Shown piece by piece: positions 45,329 through 57,178 of a DNA stretch of 64,000 bases. The notes under the pieces were generated by a model. The model was not told the origin of the DNA. It was given only the letters and a program-made list of their open reading frames with translations, and made no database searches. Source of the stretch: Dactylis glomerata. Its lineage: Eukaryota > Streptophyta > Magnoliopsida > Poales > Poaceae. Made by a program: the position numbers and the translations under genes. Positions within the stretch are counted from its first letter, which is position 1, and each line of letters begins with the position of its first letter. The stretch lies in assembly GCA_007115705.1 (NCBI GenBank), contig QXEO01000531.1:7828342-7892341 (forward strand), in the 5' to 3' direction.

Positions 45329-46832
45329 TGAAGGGTTTCGCGAGATATGGTGGAGTGGTAGATGGGATCGACAACACGACGGTGTGGTGTCTATGGTGGA
45401 GAGTATGCGCCGACAGGGCTTCGCCTGTTTGCGTGGTGGAGAAAGAACGGAGAAAGGAGGCTTCAGAAAGCGGGCAGTGGCTCCGCGGGAATTAGGTCAC
45501 CCGAGCCCCGTCCATCCTGTCTCCTTTTATAGGCGTCATACGACTTGGAGCAAAAGGTAGGTCAAATACCAAACCTCGTCACGCGAGCTGTACCTGGCGG
45601 CGGCGCTGAAACGATCGACGATCGATCTACCGAGCAGTTTCTCATGCACGTCAAACGAGCACATGGGCTGGTCCAGCCATGGTGCACCGGCCAAGCCTTA
45701 TGGGCCAAAGCCCAGTCGGGCAATGCCAACCGCCAGGAGCGGGCGAGGCTCCAGGGGCGAGCGCGCTAGGCACTGGCCGCCTCGATGCAATCGAGAGCGA
45801 GCCAGGACGCCCTGGCCGCTGCGCCACCTTTTTTTTTCTTTTTTTCTTTATTTATTTCTGCTAAATAAATATTAGTTAATATCTATTAATTCATACAATT
45901 AATAAATACCAATTTCCACCCGGAACAATTCCGTAACTTTCCAAAACTATTTCACATATATCCCGAACTACCCTAGCGTTGATTTGCGTTAAGTGTGTGA
46001 CCCTACGGGTTCGAGAATGCGCTGACATGATCTCTATCAATAATCAATAGCGGGATCTGGAAATCCATATTGACTCCCACGCACTCAGCGATGATCATAT
46101 CGGATGAACCCCGATGTCAGGATTCAATCAATCCCGTATTTGTATTCCCTTCGTCTCGCGATATTTTACTCGTCCGAGATTCGATCGTCGGTATCGGCAT
46201 ACCTAGTTCAATCTCGTTCACATCAAGTACTTTACTCGTTCCGTAATCCGATATCACTTTGTGATTAACTCCTTAATCACGTGCTTGCAAGCGGTGTTGA
46301 TATCGATTACCGAGTGGGCCCGAAGTATATCTCTTCGACTCGGGAGGGACAAATTCCATCTCGATACATACAACCCAACAAGTACTTTCTGATCACCTGA
46401 GAGACACCTTTATAATCACCCTTTCATAGGATGACGTTTGATGACCTCAAAGCTCTCTTCCGATACTAGGGAGTTGCATTATCTCATGATCTAAGGAACA
46501 CAATACATGACATAGGAAAAAGCTTCGCAAAGATGAACACAATGACACGATCTAATTGCTGTGCTTTATTTGGGTCTGTCCATCATATCATTCTCCTAAT
46601 GACATGATCTCATTATTAATTGACAACTCATGTCTATGGTTAGGAAACCTTAACCATCATTAATCAATGAGCTAGTCCATGGAGGCGTACTAGGGACACG
46701 GTGTTGTTCATAAACCACACAAGTATTAAAGTTTCCGCTTAATACAATTCTAGCATGGAATATAAACATTATCATGAACAAGAATTATAGTAATAACATC
46801 TTTATTATTGCCTCTAGGGCATAATTCCAACA
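45329..46832 (-). repeat. 3' LTR of the copia element, with a 265-bp deletion
   Basis: 1504 bp. Relative to the other LTR it lacks the sequence equivalent to 51810-52074, close to its U5 end, while the terminal TGAAGGGTTT is retained. The rest aligns closely, with scattered substitutions. Confidence 0.9.
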
Positions 46833-46860
46833 GTCTGCCACTTACACTAGAGTCAATAAT

Positions 46861-47538
46861 CTAGTTTACATTTGGTAACAATCTAACACCCATGGCATTA
46901 AGGTGCTGATCATGTTTTGCTCGTGGAAGAGGTTTAGTCAACGGCTCTGCGACATTCACATTCGTAGGTACCTTGCAGATCTTTAGATCTCCATCTACAA
47001 TACAATCATATCCTAACTGAGTTTTAGAATCATCTGGGTCGGTGTCGAAGCTAGCATCGGCGTAACCTTTTACGACGAACTCCTCATCACCTCCATAGAC
47101 CAAGAACATTTCTTTAGTCCTATTTATATACTTTAGGATGTTCTTTACGGCTGTCCAGTATTCCACTACTGGATCACTTTGGTATCTGCTCGTCAAACTA
47201 AGAGCATTGGACACATCCGGTCTAGTACACAGCATGACATACATGATAGAACCTATGGCCGAGGCATATGGCACTTTGCTCATAGTTTCTCTATCTTTTA
47301 ACGTAGCTGGACACTGAGCCTTGCTCAATATCTTACCTGACAACATGGGCAATGAACATTTCTTTGCTTTATCCATTCTGAACCTTTTCAGAACTTTGTC
47401 CAGGTATGTACTTTGGCTTAAACCTATTAGGCATCTTTCTCTATCTCTATAGATTTTGATGCCTAATATATAAGCAGCTTCTCCTAGGTCTTTCATTGAA
47501 AAACATTTATTCAAATAACTCTTCACATCGTTAAGCAT
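46861..47538 (-). pseudogene. copia RT C-terminus and deleted RNase H
   Basis: Continues in the same frame with MKDLGEAAYILGIKIYRDR, LSQSTYLDKVLKRF and the CTRPDVSNALSLTSRY motif. Near 47010 the sequence passes from KTQLGY straight to ICKVPTNVNVAEPLTKPLP, so most of the RNase H domain is missing. It ends before the LTR and purine tract. Confidence 0.9.
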
Positions 47539-47550
47539 ACCAATGTCATT

Positions 47551-48186
47551 TCAAATAATCAATATGTCATCCACATACAGTACTAAAAATGTCACCGAGC
47601 TCCCACTCACTTTCTTGTAGACACAAGCTTCGTAGCAATTTGGAACAAATCCAAAACTCTTGATCACTTGATCAAAACGAAGGTTCCAACTCCGGGATGC
47701 TTGCTTCAGCCCATAAATGGAACGCTGAAGTTTGCACACCTTATCAGCATCCTTAGGATCGACAAAACCTTTGGGCTGCATCATATACAACTCTTCATCA
47801 ATGTTGCCATTGAGGAACGCAGTCTTGACATCCATTTGCCAAATTTCATAATCATGAAACGCAACAATTGCTAATAAAATCCGAATGGACTTAAACATTG
47901 CTACGGGAGAGAAAGTCTCATCGTAGTCAACACCTTGAACTTGCCAAAAACCTTTTGCGACAAGCCGAGCTTTATGGACAGTAACATTACCATCCACGTC
48001 CGTTTTCTTCTTGAAAATCCATTTGCACTCAACGGCCTTACGGTCGCTTGGAGGGTCCACCAAAGTCCATACTTGGTTTTCGCTCATGGATCCCAATTCA
48101 GATTTCATGGCCTCTAGCCATTTCTCAGAGTCTGGGCTCATCATTGCTTCCTCATAGTTCGCAGGTTCATTGTTGTCTAACAACAT
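47551..48186 (-). pseudogene. copia reverse transcriptase, N-terminal part
   Basis: RVT_2-type domain with CKWIFKKKTDVDGNVTVHKA, RLVAKGFWQVQGVDYDETFS, MDVKTAFLNG and the catalytic YVDD at the end. A TGA replaces what is usually a glycine right after YVDDILII, cutting the protein. Confidence 0.93.
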
Positions 48187-48207
48187 GACGGTTAAGACAG
48201 GGTTGCC

Positions 48208-49191
48208 TTACCATTCAGGAGTGGCACGCGACCTTGTCGACATGCGGAGTTCAGTAGTAGCATCGTTCGAAGTTTCATGATCCTCATCATTAGCTTCCTC
48301 TCTTGTTGGTGCAGGCGGCGCCGGAACAACTTCGGGTGCTGCGCTACTCTCCAATTCGAGAGAAGGTTCAATAACCTCGTCTAGCTCTACCTTCCTCCCA
48401 CTCACTTCTTTCGAGAGAAACTCCTTCTCAAGAAAGGATCCGTTCTTAGCAACAAAGACTTTGCCTTCGGATCTGTGGTAGAAGGTATACCCAATCATTT
48501 CCTTAGGGTATCCTATGAAGATGCATTTCTCCACTTTGGGTTCGAGCTTGTCCGGCATCAACCTCTTGACGTAAGCTTCGCATCCCCAAACTTTAAGAAA
48601 CAACAGCTTAGGTTTAGCACCAAACCATAGTTCATACGGTGTCGTCTCAACGGATTTAGATGGTGCCCTATTTAAAGTGAATGCAGCGGTTTCTAATGCA
48701 TAACCCCAAAATGATAGCGGCAAATCTGTAAGAGACATCATCGATCGCACCATATCCAATAAAGTTTGATTCCGGCGTTCAGACACACCATTGTGCTGTG
48801 GTGTTCCAGGTGGCGTGAGTTGCGAAACGATTCCGCTTGCTTTAAGATGCGTGAGAAAATCATAACTCAAATACTCACCTCCACGATCGGATCGTAGAAA
48901 TTTAATTTTCCTGTTACGATGGTTTTCCACTTCGTTCTGAAATTCTTTGAACTTTTCAAACGTTTCAGATTTATGTTTCATTAAATAGATATACCCATAT
49001 CTACTTAAGTCATCAGTAAAAGTGAGAAAATAGCGATATCCACCACGCGTCGAAATACTCATTGGTCCGCACACATCGGTATGTATTATTTCCAATAAGT
49101 CCATTGCTCGCTCCATTATTCCAGAGAACGGGGTTTTGATCATCTTTCCCATGAGGTATGGCTCGCACGTGTCAAATGATTCAAAAAACAA
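48208..49191 (-). pseudogene. copia integrase
   Basis: Integrase core with FLTFTDDLSRYGYIYLMKHK, FLRSDRGGEYLSYDF and GTPQHNGVSERRNQTLLDMV, giving the D-D-E pattern. The C-terminal part has the KVWGCEAYVKR and IFIGYPKEMIGY motifs. It ends in a stop just before the RT segment, in the same frame. Confidence 0.92.
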
Positions 49192-50572
49192 GAAACTTCA
49201 AAAGTCCATCAGAATAGAGTTTCTTCATGCGTTTTACGCCAATATGACCTAGACGACAGTGCCACAAATAAGTTGGATTATCACTATCTACTTTGCATCT
49301 TTTAGCCTCAATGTTATGGATGTGTGTTTCATTGCTTTCGAGATTCAGAAGAAATAAACCATTCACGACAGGTGCATGACCATAAAAGACGTTATTCATA
49401 TAAATAGAACAACCATTATTCTCAGATTTAAATGAATAACCGTCTTGCAATAAACACGATCCAGATATAATGTTCATGCTCAACGCAGGCACATAATAAC
49501 ACTTATTAAGGTTTAAAACTAATCCCGAAGGTAAAACTAAGGAGAGCATGCCGACGGCCATCACGTTAACTTTTGATCCATTGCCGACGCGCATCGTCAC
49601 CTCATCCCTTGCTAGCCGCCGTCTATTCCGTAGCTCCTGTTTCGAGTTACAAATATTAGCAACTGAACCAGTATCATATACCCAGGCACTACAACGAGCG
49701 CTAGTAAGGTAGACATCAATAACATGTATATCAAATATACCTTTGATGGTGCCAGCCTTCTTGTCCGCTAAGTACTTTGGACAGTTGCGTTTCCAGTGAC
49801 CCTTGTCCTTGCAATAGAAGCACTCAGTTTCTGGCTTAGGACCAGACTTGAGCTTCTTCTCAGCAGGGGCAACGCGCTTGCCGCTGCCTTTCTTGAAGGA
49901 TCTCTTTGCACCCTTAGCTTTCTTGAAGCTAGTGGTCTTGTTGACCATCAACACATGATTATCTTTCTTGATATCCACCTCCGCAGCTTTCAGCTTTGCG
50001 AAGAGCTCAGTGATCGTATCAGTGGAACCAATTTGATTGTGAGTAACTACAAAGCCTTTGTAGCTAGGAGGGAGTGATTGCAGAACTCTGTCAATCTTGA
50101 GCTCTTCTAAAATCTTGCAGTCCAGCTACTCAAGGCGTTGAGTGTAGCCCGACATCTTAATGGCGTGCTCACTAATAGAACTCCCTTCCTCCATCTTGCA
50201 GTTAAAGAACTTCTCAGAGATCTCATATCTCTCAGAACGGGCTTGAGTCTAAAACATGGTTTTCAGTTCCTCAAGAATCTCATAAGGCCCACGGTACTTC
50301 TCAAAACGATTTTGAAGCTCCGGTCCCATAGAAAACAGCATGGTACTCATAACCGCATCATAATCATCTCTGCGAGAATTGAAGTTAGCAAGTTCTTCAG
50401 TTTTCGCTGTTGCAGCAGGGGTGTCACCTAGCGCTTCCTCAAGTACATAGGCTTTTTGTCCGCCAGCGAGAATGATTCTCAGATTGCGGAACCAGTTGGT
50501 GAAGTTAGACCCATTGTTCTTAAGCTTTTCTTTCTCAGCAAACACGTTGAAGTTGAAGTTGGATTTAGCCAT
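49181..50572 (-). pseudogene. copia gag, protease and GAG-pre-integrase
   Basis: The ATG at 50572 starts gag (MAKSNFNFNVFAEKEKLKNN), which stops at 50249. The frame recovers from 49978 with the zinc knuckle CFYCKDKGHWKRNC, the protease DTG motif (VYDTGSVANIC) and the pre-integrase WHCRLGHIGVKRM. It ends near 49181, where a frameshift is needed to enter the integrase frame. At least one stop and one frameshift inactivate it. Confidence 0.9.
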
Positions 50573-51786
50573 TTGATCTACACAATTTGCAAGTACAGTT
50601 TAGACTATGTTCAAGATAATTAGTTCAACTTAATCAAATTACTAGATGAACTTCCACTAAATTCAACATCCCTCAAGTTGTTTAGTGAACACGATCCAAA
50701 TTCACCACACCTAATCCGATCTTCACGAGAAGAGATGTGGTTTCAATGGTGAACAACGAAGTGTCGATCATATCATTCATATGACTCATGTTTAACCTTT
50801 CGGTTCGTATGTTCCGAGGCCATGTCTGTACATGCCAGGCTCGGCAAGTCAAACCCAAGTATCTCCGCATGTGCAAAACTAGCTTGCACCCGTTGTATGT
50901 GAACGTAGAGTTTATAGCACCCGATCATCACAAGATGCTTGAAAACAACGAAATTTCGCAACGGCGCATACGAGGGGAGAACACAATTTTATCTTGATCT
51001 TTAAGTGAGGAATCATCTTATAATGCTACCGTCGCGATCAAAGCATAAAAAGATGCATAAAAAGATAAACATCACATGCATATAATTTTATGTGACATGG
51101 TATAGCCAATCTCCGCGCAATGATCTCCATCTTGTGCGCGCTGGCATGATCTCCATCACTCCACCATGATTGCCTCCACCATGAATAGCAACTACAACTA
51201 TTGCTAACTACTTAGCGATAAAGTAAAGCTATTACATGGCGTATAAGAAGTTGACACGCAGGTCATACACAATTATAAAGACAACCATATGGCTCCTGCC
51301 GGTTGTGAACTCATCGACATGCAAGTCGTGAAATATTACAAAACATGATCATCGCATACATCTCAATTCATACACATCATGTCTTGGGCCATACCATATC
51401 ACAAAACACTCCCTGCAAAAACAAGTTAGACGCCTCTACTTTGTTGTTGCATGTTTTACGTGGCTTATAGGAGTAACAAGTTAAGAACGATTCTTACCTA
51501 CGAAAAGCCACAACGGTGATATTATGGTTGCTAACATCCGTTGTAAATCCCATGACTACTATAGTGAGAGAAACTGACATCCACCTGCCGCATGTGTGGA
51601 ACAAGCCACACGTCAAGTGCGGAGCCGGTCTCGTGAACGAGGTCGCGTAAAGTTGGCCTGGACCGCTTCGATCTCACTATGCCGCGCCATAAGAAATACA
51701 CAACAAGAGGTTTGCAACAGAAAACATCAACGCCCGCAACAAGCATGTTGCGTTCTACTCGTGAAACACATCTACGCATAGATCTA
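50573..51786. other. Noncoding leader of the copia element
   Basis: About 1.2 kb between the primer site and gag with no supported ORF. Plant copia elements of this type have a long untranslated leader. Confidence 0.7.
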
Positions 51787-51798
51787 GCTCTGATACCA
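51787..51798 (-). other. Primer-binding site of the copia element
   Basis: TGGTATCAGAGC on the minus strand, the classic initiator-tRNA-Met primer site of plant copia elements. Confidence 0.95.
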
Positions 51799-51799
51799 C

Positions 51800-53570
51800 T
51801 GAAGGGTTTTGCAGCATAGTAAATCAAAAAATTTCCTATGAATGCGACCAAGAAAGCCAAGATCTAATCTAGGAGATGTAATCAACGAGAGAGATAGATG
51901 AGATCTTCATACCCTTGAAGAAATCGCACAGCTGAAATGTTCAACAGAACGTGGATGATGTAGTCGTACTAGCCATCTCCTCCTCGCGATCCAATCCGAT
52001 CCAACGCCGCAAGTGGCGACGCCTCCGAGAGATGCACACGTACAACGCACCAACTACTCCGCCTTCCCGGTCCAGCGAGATATGGTGGAGTGGTAGATGG
52101 GATCGACAACATGACGGTGTGGTGTCTATGGTGGAGAGTATGCGCCGACAGGGCTTCGCCTGTTTGCGTGGTGGAGAAAGAACGGAGAAAGGAGGCTTCA
52201 GAAAGCGGGCAGCGGCTCCGCGGGAATCAAGTCACCCGAGCCCCGTCCATCCTGTCTCCTTTTATAGGCGTCATATGACTTGGAGCAAAAGGTAGGTCAA
52301 ATACCAAACCTCGTCACGCGAGCTATACCTGGCGGCGGCGCTGAAACGATCGACGATCGATCTACCGAGCAGTTTCTCGTGCACGTCATACGAGCACATG
52401 GGCTGGTCCAGCCACAGTGCACCGGCCAAGCCTTATGGGCCAAAGCCCAGCCGGGCAATGCCAACCGCCAGGAGCGGGCGAGGCTCCAGGGGCGAGCGCG
52501 CCAGGCACTGGCCGCCTCGATGCAATCGAGAGCGAGCCAGGACGCCCTGGCCGCTACGCCACCCTTTTTTTTCTTTTTTCTTTCTTTATTTATTTTTGCT
52601 AAATAAATATTAGTTAATATCTATTAATTCATACAATTAATAAATACCAATTTATACCCGGAACAATTCCATAACATTCCAAAACTATTTCACATATATC
52701 CCGAACTACCCTAGCGTTGATTTGCGTTAAGTGTGTGACCCTACGGGTTCGAGAATGCGCGGACATGATCTCTATCAATAATCAATAGCGGGATCTGGAA
52801 ATCCATATTGACTCCCACGCACTCAGCGATGATCATATCGGATGAACCACGATGTCATGATTCAATCAATCCCGTATTTGTATTCCCTTCGTCTCGCGAT
52901 ATTTTACTCGCCCGAGATTCGATCGTCAGTATCGGCATACCTAGTTCAATCTCGTTCACAGCAAGTACTTTACTCATTCCATAATCCGATATCACTTTGT
53001 GATTAACTCCTTAACCACGTGCTTGCAAGCGGTGTTGATATCGATTACCGAGTGGGCCCGAAGTATATCTCTCCGACTCGGGAGGGACAAATTCCATCTC
53101 GATACATACAACCCAACAAGTACTTTCTAATCACCTGAGAGACACCTTTATAATCACCCTTTCATAGGATGATGTTTGATGACCTCAAAGCTCTCTTCCG
53201 ATACTAGGGAGTTGCATTATCTCATGGTCTAAGGAACACAATACATGACATAGGAAAAAGCTTCGCAAAGATGAACACAATGACACGATCTAATTGCTGT
53301 GCTTTATTTGGGTCTGTCCATCATATCATTCTCCTAATGACATGATCTCATTATTAATTGACAACTCATGTCTATGGTTAGGAAACCTTAAACATCATTA
53401 ATCAATGAGCTAGCCCATAGAGGCGTACTAGGGACATGGTGTTGTTCATAAACCACACAAGTATTAAAGTTTCTGCTTAATACAATTCTAGCATGGAATA
53501 TAAACATTATCATGAACAAGAATTATAATAATAACATCTTTATTATTGCCTCTAGGGCATAATTCCAACA
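51800..53570 (-). repeat. 5' LTR of the copia element
   Basis: 1771 bp, minus strand. It is followed in element sense by one spacer base and the primer site TGGTATCAGAGC (51787-51798). Confidence 0.93.
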
Positions 53571-53575
53571 TCAAG

Positions 53576-53732
53576 GCCTCCGCGCCCTCCTCCGTCGTGT
53601 CCCGGTCGAGCTCGGGGACGGTGAACTCCAACCGGACCGGTGACCTCCGTGGCCTGCGTCCGTCGCCGCACCTCACGTCCGTCGCCGTGCTCGGCACCTT
53701 GGGTCCGCGTGCTGGCCATAGCTCGAGCTCGC
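53576..53732 (+). other. GC-rich coding-like block, part 2
   Basis: Continues the frame of 45041-45328 across the copia insertion (after removal of one TCAAG copy), encoding a serine-rich stretch (ASAPSSVVSRSSSGT). It is cut at 53732 by element C. Product unknown. Confidence 0.4.
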
Positions 53733-54879
53733 TGATACATTGCAAACGTATCTATAATTTTTGATGATCCATGCTTGTTTTACACCAATTGCTTTATGTT
53801 TTGTTTACACTTCGTGGTATTTTTATGCATTTTTTGGAACTAACCTATTAACAAGATGCCACAGTGCCAGTTCCTGTTTTCTACTGTTTTTGTATTTCAG
53901 GAATGGTTATACAGGAAATATTCTCAGAATTGGACGAAACAAAAGCCGAAGTTCCTATTTATCTAACACGAAGACGGAGTCCAAAGGGGAGACAGAGACG
54001 AGCCAGGAGCCGGCCACACCATAGGGTGGCGCGGCCTAGCCCCTGGCCGCGCTAGGCCATGGTGTGGGCCCCTCGGGTGCCCTCTGACATCGCCCTTCCG
54101 CCTATAAATTGCCTTCGATGCAAAAACCCTAAATCAACCAGCCTCGATCCACGAAAAGTTCCACAGCGCCACCGCCATCAAAGACGAAGTTCGGGGGATA
54201 GAAGTCTCTGTTCCGGCACCCTGCCGGGACGGAGAATTGCCCCCGGAGCCATCTCCATCGACTCCACCGCCATCTTCATCGCCGTTACTGACTCCCATGG
54301 TGAGGAGGGAGTAGTTCTCCCCCGAGGCTGAGGGCTCTACCGGTAGCTATGTGTTCATCTCTCTCTCCCATGGTGTGATCTTGATGTGATCATGAGCTTT
54401 GTAATCTAGTTGAATAAGTAGATGTTACTCTTCATCTATTATGCTACTCAAGTGCTTTTATTAATGTAATCTCCGAAGACACCTTATCCCACGATGTGAA
54501 GGTGACAATGTGCGCATCGTGTGTGGCTCTTAGGCTAAAGTTTACAGTAATACTTATCACGAGTTATGATTTGAGTTGGATGTCACTATGAATTGTGGTG
54601 TTTGTCTGGAACCATCTAGTGCACTTGTTTCTAAGTATGATCCCTAGGCCTTGTTTCTAAGCATTGAAACACCGTTTACAACCAGTTCTGCTACATGTTT
54701 GCTTGCAGCCATTTTTATTTCAGATTGCAATTACCACTTATAATCATCCATATTACTTGTATTTCACTATCTCTTCGCCGAACTAGTGTACGTATACACC
54801 TGACAAGTGTATTCGGTGTGTTGGGGACACAAGAAACTTCTTGTATCTTAATTGCAGGGTTGCTTGAGATGGATATTTT

Positions 54880-56270
54880 TTAACAAAAACAAAACTATAC
54901 TCACCTGGGTACCTATACACCCTTTCAGAAGCCAACACGTATCTAACGATGTTAGTTTGGTGGAATCTTTTAAGGGCGGTGGAGCCCGCAGACCCCCACC
55001 CACCACGGCCCTCTATTCTCTATCTTCTTTCCAACCTCATCCAAAAAACTGGGCACCTCACGCTCTAGAAACCACACACGGTGGTTCTCTCGCTCTCCTC
55101 ATCTAGTCATCTGCCCCCAAAACGCGAGCAGGAGAAGGGAAGTAACGGGCGGCGGCGGCGGTCGTCTTCTCTGTGCCCCGTGATCCAATCACCGGATCTG
55201 TGCTCCTCTGTGCCTCCTCGCCAGTTTTGTGTCCCGACGCCACTCCTGCCTGTTTCGGGTTCGCCAGCGCCCGTGCTCCGTCGCCAACGCTGACAAGGAC
55301 GAAGATGGCGCAGGTCTGGAAGCTCGCCGTCCTCATTTCACCGCTGTTCTTTTCCGGCAGTGGGGCGCGGCCATGTGAGCTGTGGTCGGCGACCTAAAGA
55401 GGATCAACAACCATCGGCCAGAAGTGAGGAGGAGTCGCCGGTGGGGGTCTGGGGAGAAGCCGCCGGGAACAAGCTAGCGCCGTCTCCGAGCCGCAGTCCA
55501 CGCGCCGTCGCGGTGCCATCTCCGTGCACCTCGATCCCCACCTCGTTCTGCTGCCCCTCTATTGCCTCCTGCTCTGCTGTTGTATAAGGAAGCGGAGGTC
55601 CATCGTCATCATCCTCGAGCTCCTCACCGGCAGGTCACCCGCCGACACCACCAACGGCATGGACCTGCTGCGGTGGGTGGTTTCCATCCTCGAGCTGATG
55701 CGGGACACGGCCACCGAGCCTAGGTCGAGCCCAACCTGGTGCCACCACCACCGCTGGCGCCACCACCGCCGCATCCACGAGCAGTAGCTAGGCCGCATAC
55801 ACCCGCAGCAGGTCTTGTAGTGCTTGCCGGCATCAAGCGCGGCCTCCCGGCAGCATGCTCACCGGAGATGAGGCAGGGGGCGTCGTGGTCAGTGGAAGGC
55901 CAAAATTAGCTATCCAAAGGGCAAAAGCTGTTAATTAGCCCCTAAAATTAGCTGATTGCTACTACAAGCTGCTAATAGCTCCTACTAGGTGCTAATTAGC
56001 TGAGACTTTTTTAGTTGAGCCCGTTTGTCACTCCCGACATGAAATCGAATCTTGTCTTGGTGGACAATAGTTCCAACGACAACACACTTAGCGACAAGAC
56101 GTGGAGCATATGTTCTTTTTTATTATCTCTCCAATATTCTTTCTATGCATGCATACCGTCTAGTGACCGTCACTTTGCTGTTAGTCATCGAAAGAATCCA
56201 ACGGTACTGAAAAGCATCCAACGATAATGAATGGGTGAGTAGCTACCCAGGTGAATACCAAATCCACTCT
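54880..56270. mobile_element. TIR element with captured sequence, in the 5' LTR of C (Pack-MULE-like)
   Basis: An insert absent from the 3' LTR. Near its ends are imperfect inverted repeats: TCACCTGGGTACCTATACAC at about 54901 and, in reverse complement, TCACCTGGGTAGCTACTCAC ending near 56254. The middle is GC-rich and gene-like. I could not find a 9-bp duplication, so the superfamily is not settled. Confidence 0.6.
55524..55787 (+). pseudogene. Receptor-like kinase fragment inside the TIR element
   Basis: One frame contains ELLTGRSPADTTNGMDLLRW, which resembles the kinase subdomain of plant receptor-like kinases (VLLELLTGRAP...DLPRWV). Flanking residues do not extend the match and no catalytic motifs are present. 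Likely a captured gene piece; short match, so moderate confidence. Confidence 0.5.
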
Positions 56271-56416
56271 CTATCTTTGACCTCTTCCTCCCTGAGTTCG
56301 ATAAACCTTGGGTGATCCAATTAAGGAAAACTTTCTGCTGTTCTACAAACCTCTACACTTAGAGGCCCAACACTGTCTACACAAATAGAAGCGTGCGTAC
56401 ACATCAAGCTCTTTTC

Positions 56417-56433
56417 TGGCGCCGTTGCCGCGG
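56417..56433 (+). other. Primer-binding site of element C
   Basis: TGGCGCCGTTGCCGCGG, a TGGCGCC-type site, lies shortly after the LTR end. Confidence 0.85.
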
Positions 56434-56569
56434 AGGTAAGGTAAAAGGTACTCACATCCTCTAGCTACTAAGCTATCTTCTAGTACTGTTGCTGGTGTGT
56501 CAGTGCTCGAAGTTATTTCCTTTAGATTCTGCAATTATATCTTTTTGTTTCTTGTTTTTATTTTCACTA

Positions 56570-57178
56570 GTTAGGCTTAATGGAAAACAACAAAAAATTA
56601 GAGAGTTTTGTAGTATTTATCTTGAGTTAGGACATGAAGTGTTTGAAGAGAAAATTAAAAAACCTATAGAACTTTATTTGCATGCTAATAGCAATGTTAT
56701 TAGTATGAATTCTTTGAACACCATTATTGCTAATGCTATGGAAAAGTCTAAGCTTGGGGAAGTTGGTTTTGATGAGCATGATATTTTTAGTTCCCCAAGC
56801 ACGGAGGAGAAAATTTACTTTGATGATACTATACCTCCAATATATGATGATTACAATGATGAATATGATATTTTTAGTCCACCTACTATTGAGGAGAAAG
56901 TTAATTATGATTACAATATGCCTCCTATATTTGATGATTATGGTGATGAGAATAATAATGATAGCTATTTTGTTGAATTTGCTCCCACTACAATTAATAA
57001 GAATCCCTATGCTTATATGGAGAGTATTAATTCTTTTATGCATGTGGCTCATGATAACAATGTTTTATGTGATAGTTATATTGTTAATTTTATTCATGAT
57101 GCTATTGAAAGTTATTATGAGAGAGGGAAACATGGTTTTATGCATCTCAATATATTAAGTCTCCTCTCTTTATGTTGA
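56570..57178 (+). CDS. Element C ORF, repetitive acidic protein of unknown function
   Basis: The open frame runs from upstream of 56570 to the stop at 57178; the first ATG after the primer site is uncertain. The product has KIREFCSIYLELGHEVFEEK near the N-terminus, then two or more repeats of a unit like DEYDIFSPPTIEEKVNYDYN and a C-terminal region with YIVNFIHDAIESYYE. This ORF is abundant in Triticeae gypsy elements. No known domain or catalytic motif is visible. Confidence 0.65.
   Translation, partial: VRLNGKQQKIREFCSIYLELGHEVFEEKIKKPIELYLHANSNVISMNSLNTIIANAMEKSKLGEVGFDEHDIFSSPSTEEKIYFDDTIPPIYDDYNDEYDIFSPPTIEEKVNYDYNMPPIFDDYGDENNNDSYFVEFAPTTINKNPYAYMESINSFMHVAHDNNVLCDSYIVNFIHDAIESYYERGKHGFMHLNILSLLSLC

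Larger units (their letters stand above)
45329..53570 (-). mobile_element. Ty1/copia retrotransposon (Angela/BARE-like)
   Basis: On the minus strand, from the 5' LTR at 53570 to the 3' LTR at 45329, with a perfect duplication TCAAG (45324-45328 and 53571-53575). The LTR starts TGTTGGAATTATGCCC. Gene order is gag, protease, integrase, RT, RNase H, as in copia elements. The polyprotein is broken, so the copy is inactive. Confidence 0.93.
53733..56405 (+). repeat. 5' LTR of element C, with insertion and deletion
   Basis: TGATACATTGC...TACACATCA. Compared with the 3' LTR it carries a 1.4-kb insertion (about 54880-56270) and lacks about 150 bp after 54620. The GC-rich stem is at 54013-54070. Confidence 0.85.

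Noticed and set aside
45217..45495. ORF crossing the 5' edge of the copia LTR
   Set aside because: It spans a transposon junction (45328/45329), so it is not an ancestral reading frame.
54345..54700. Possible tRNA or ncRNA in the C LTR
   Set aside because: No cloverleaf or conserved A/B boxes seen; the sequence is repeated in the 3' LTR.
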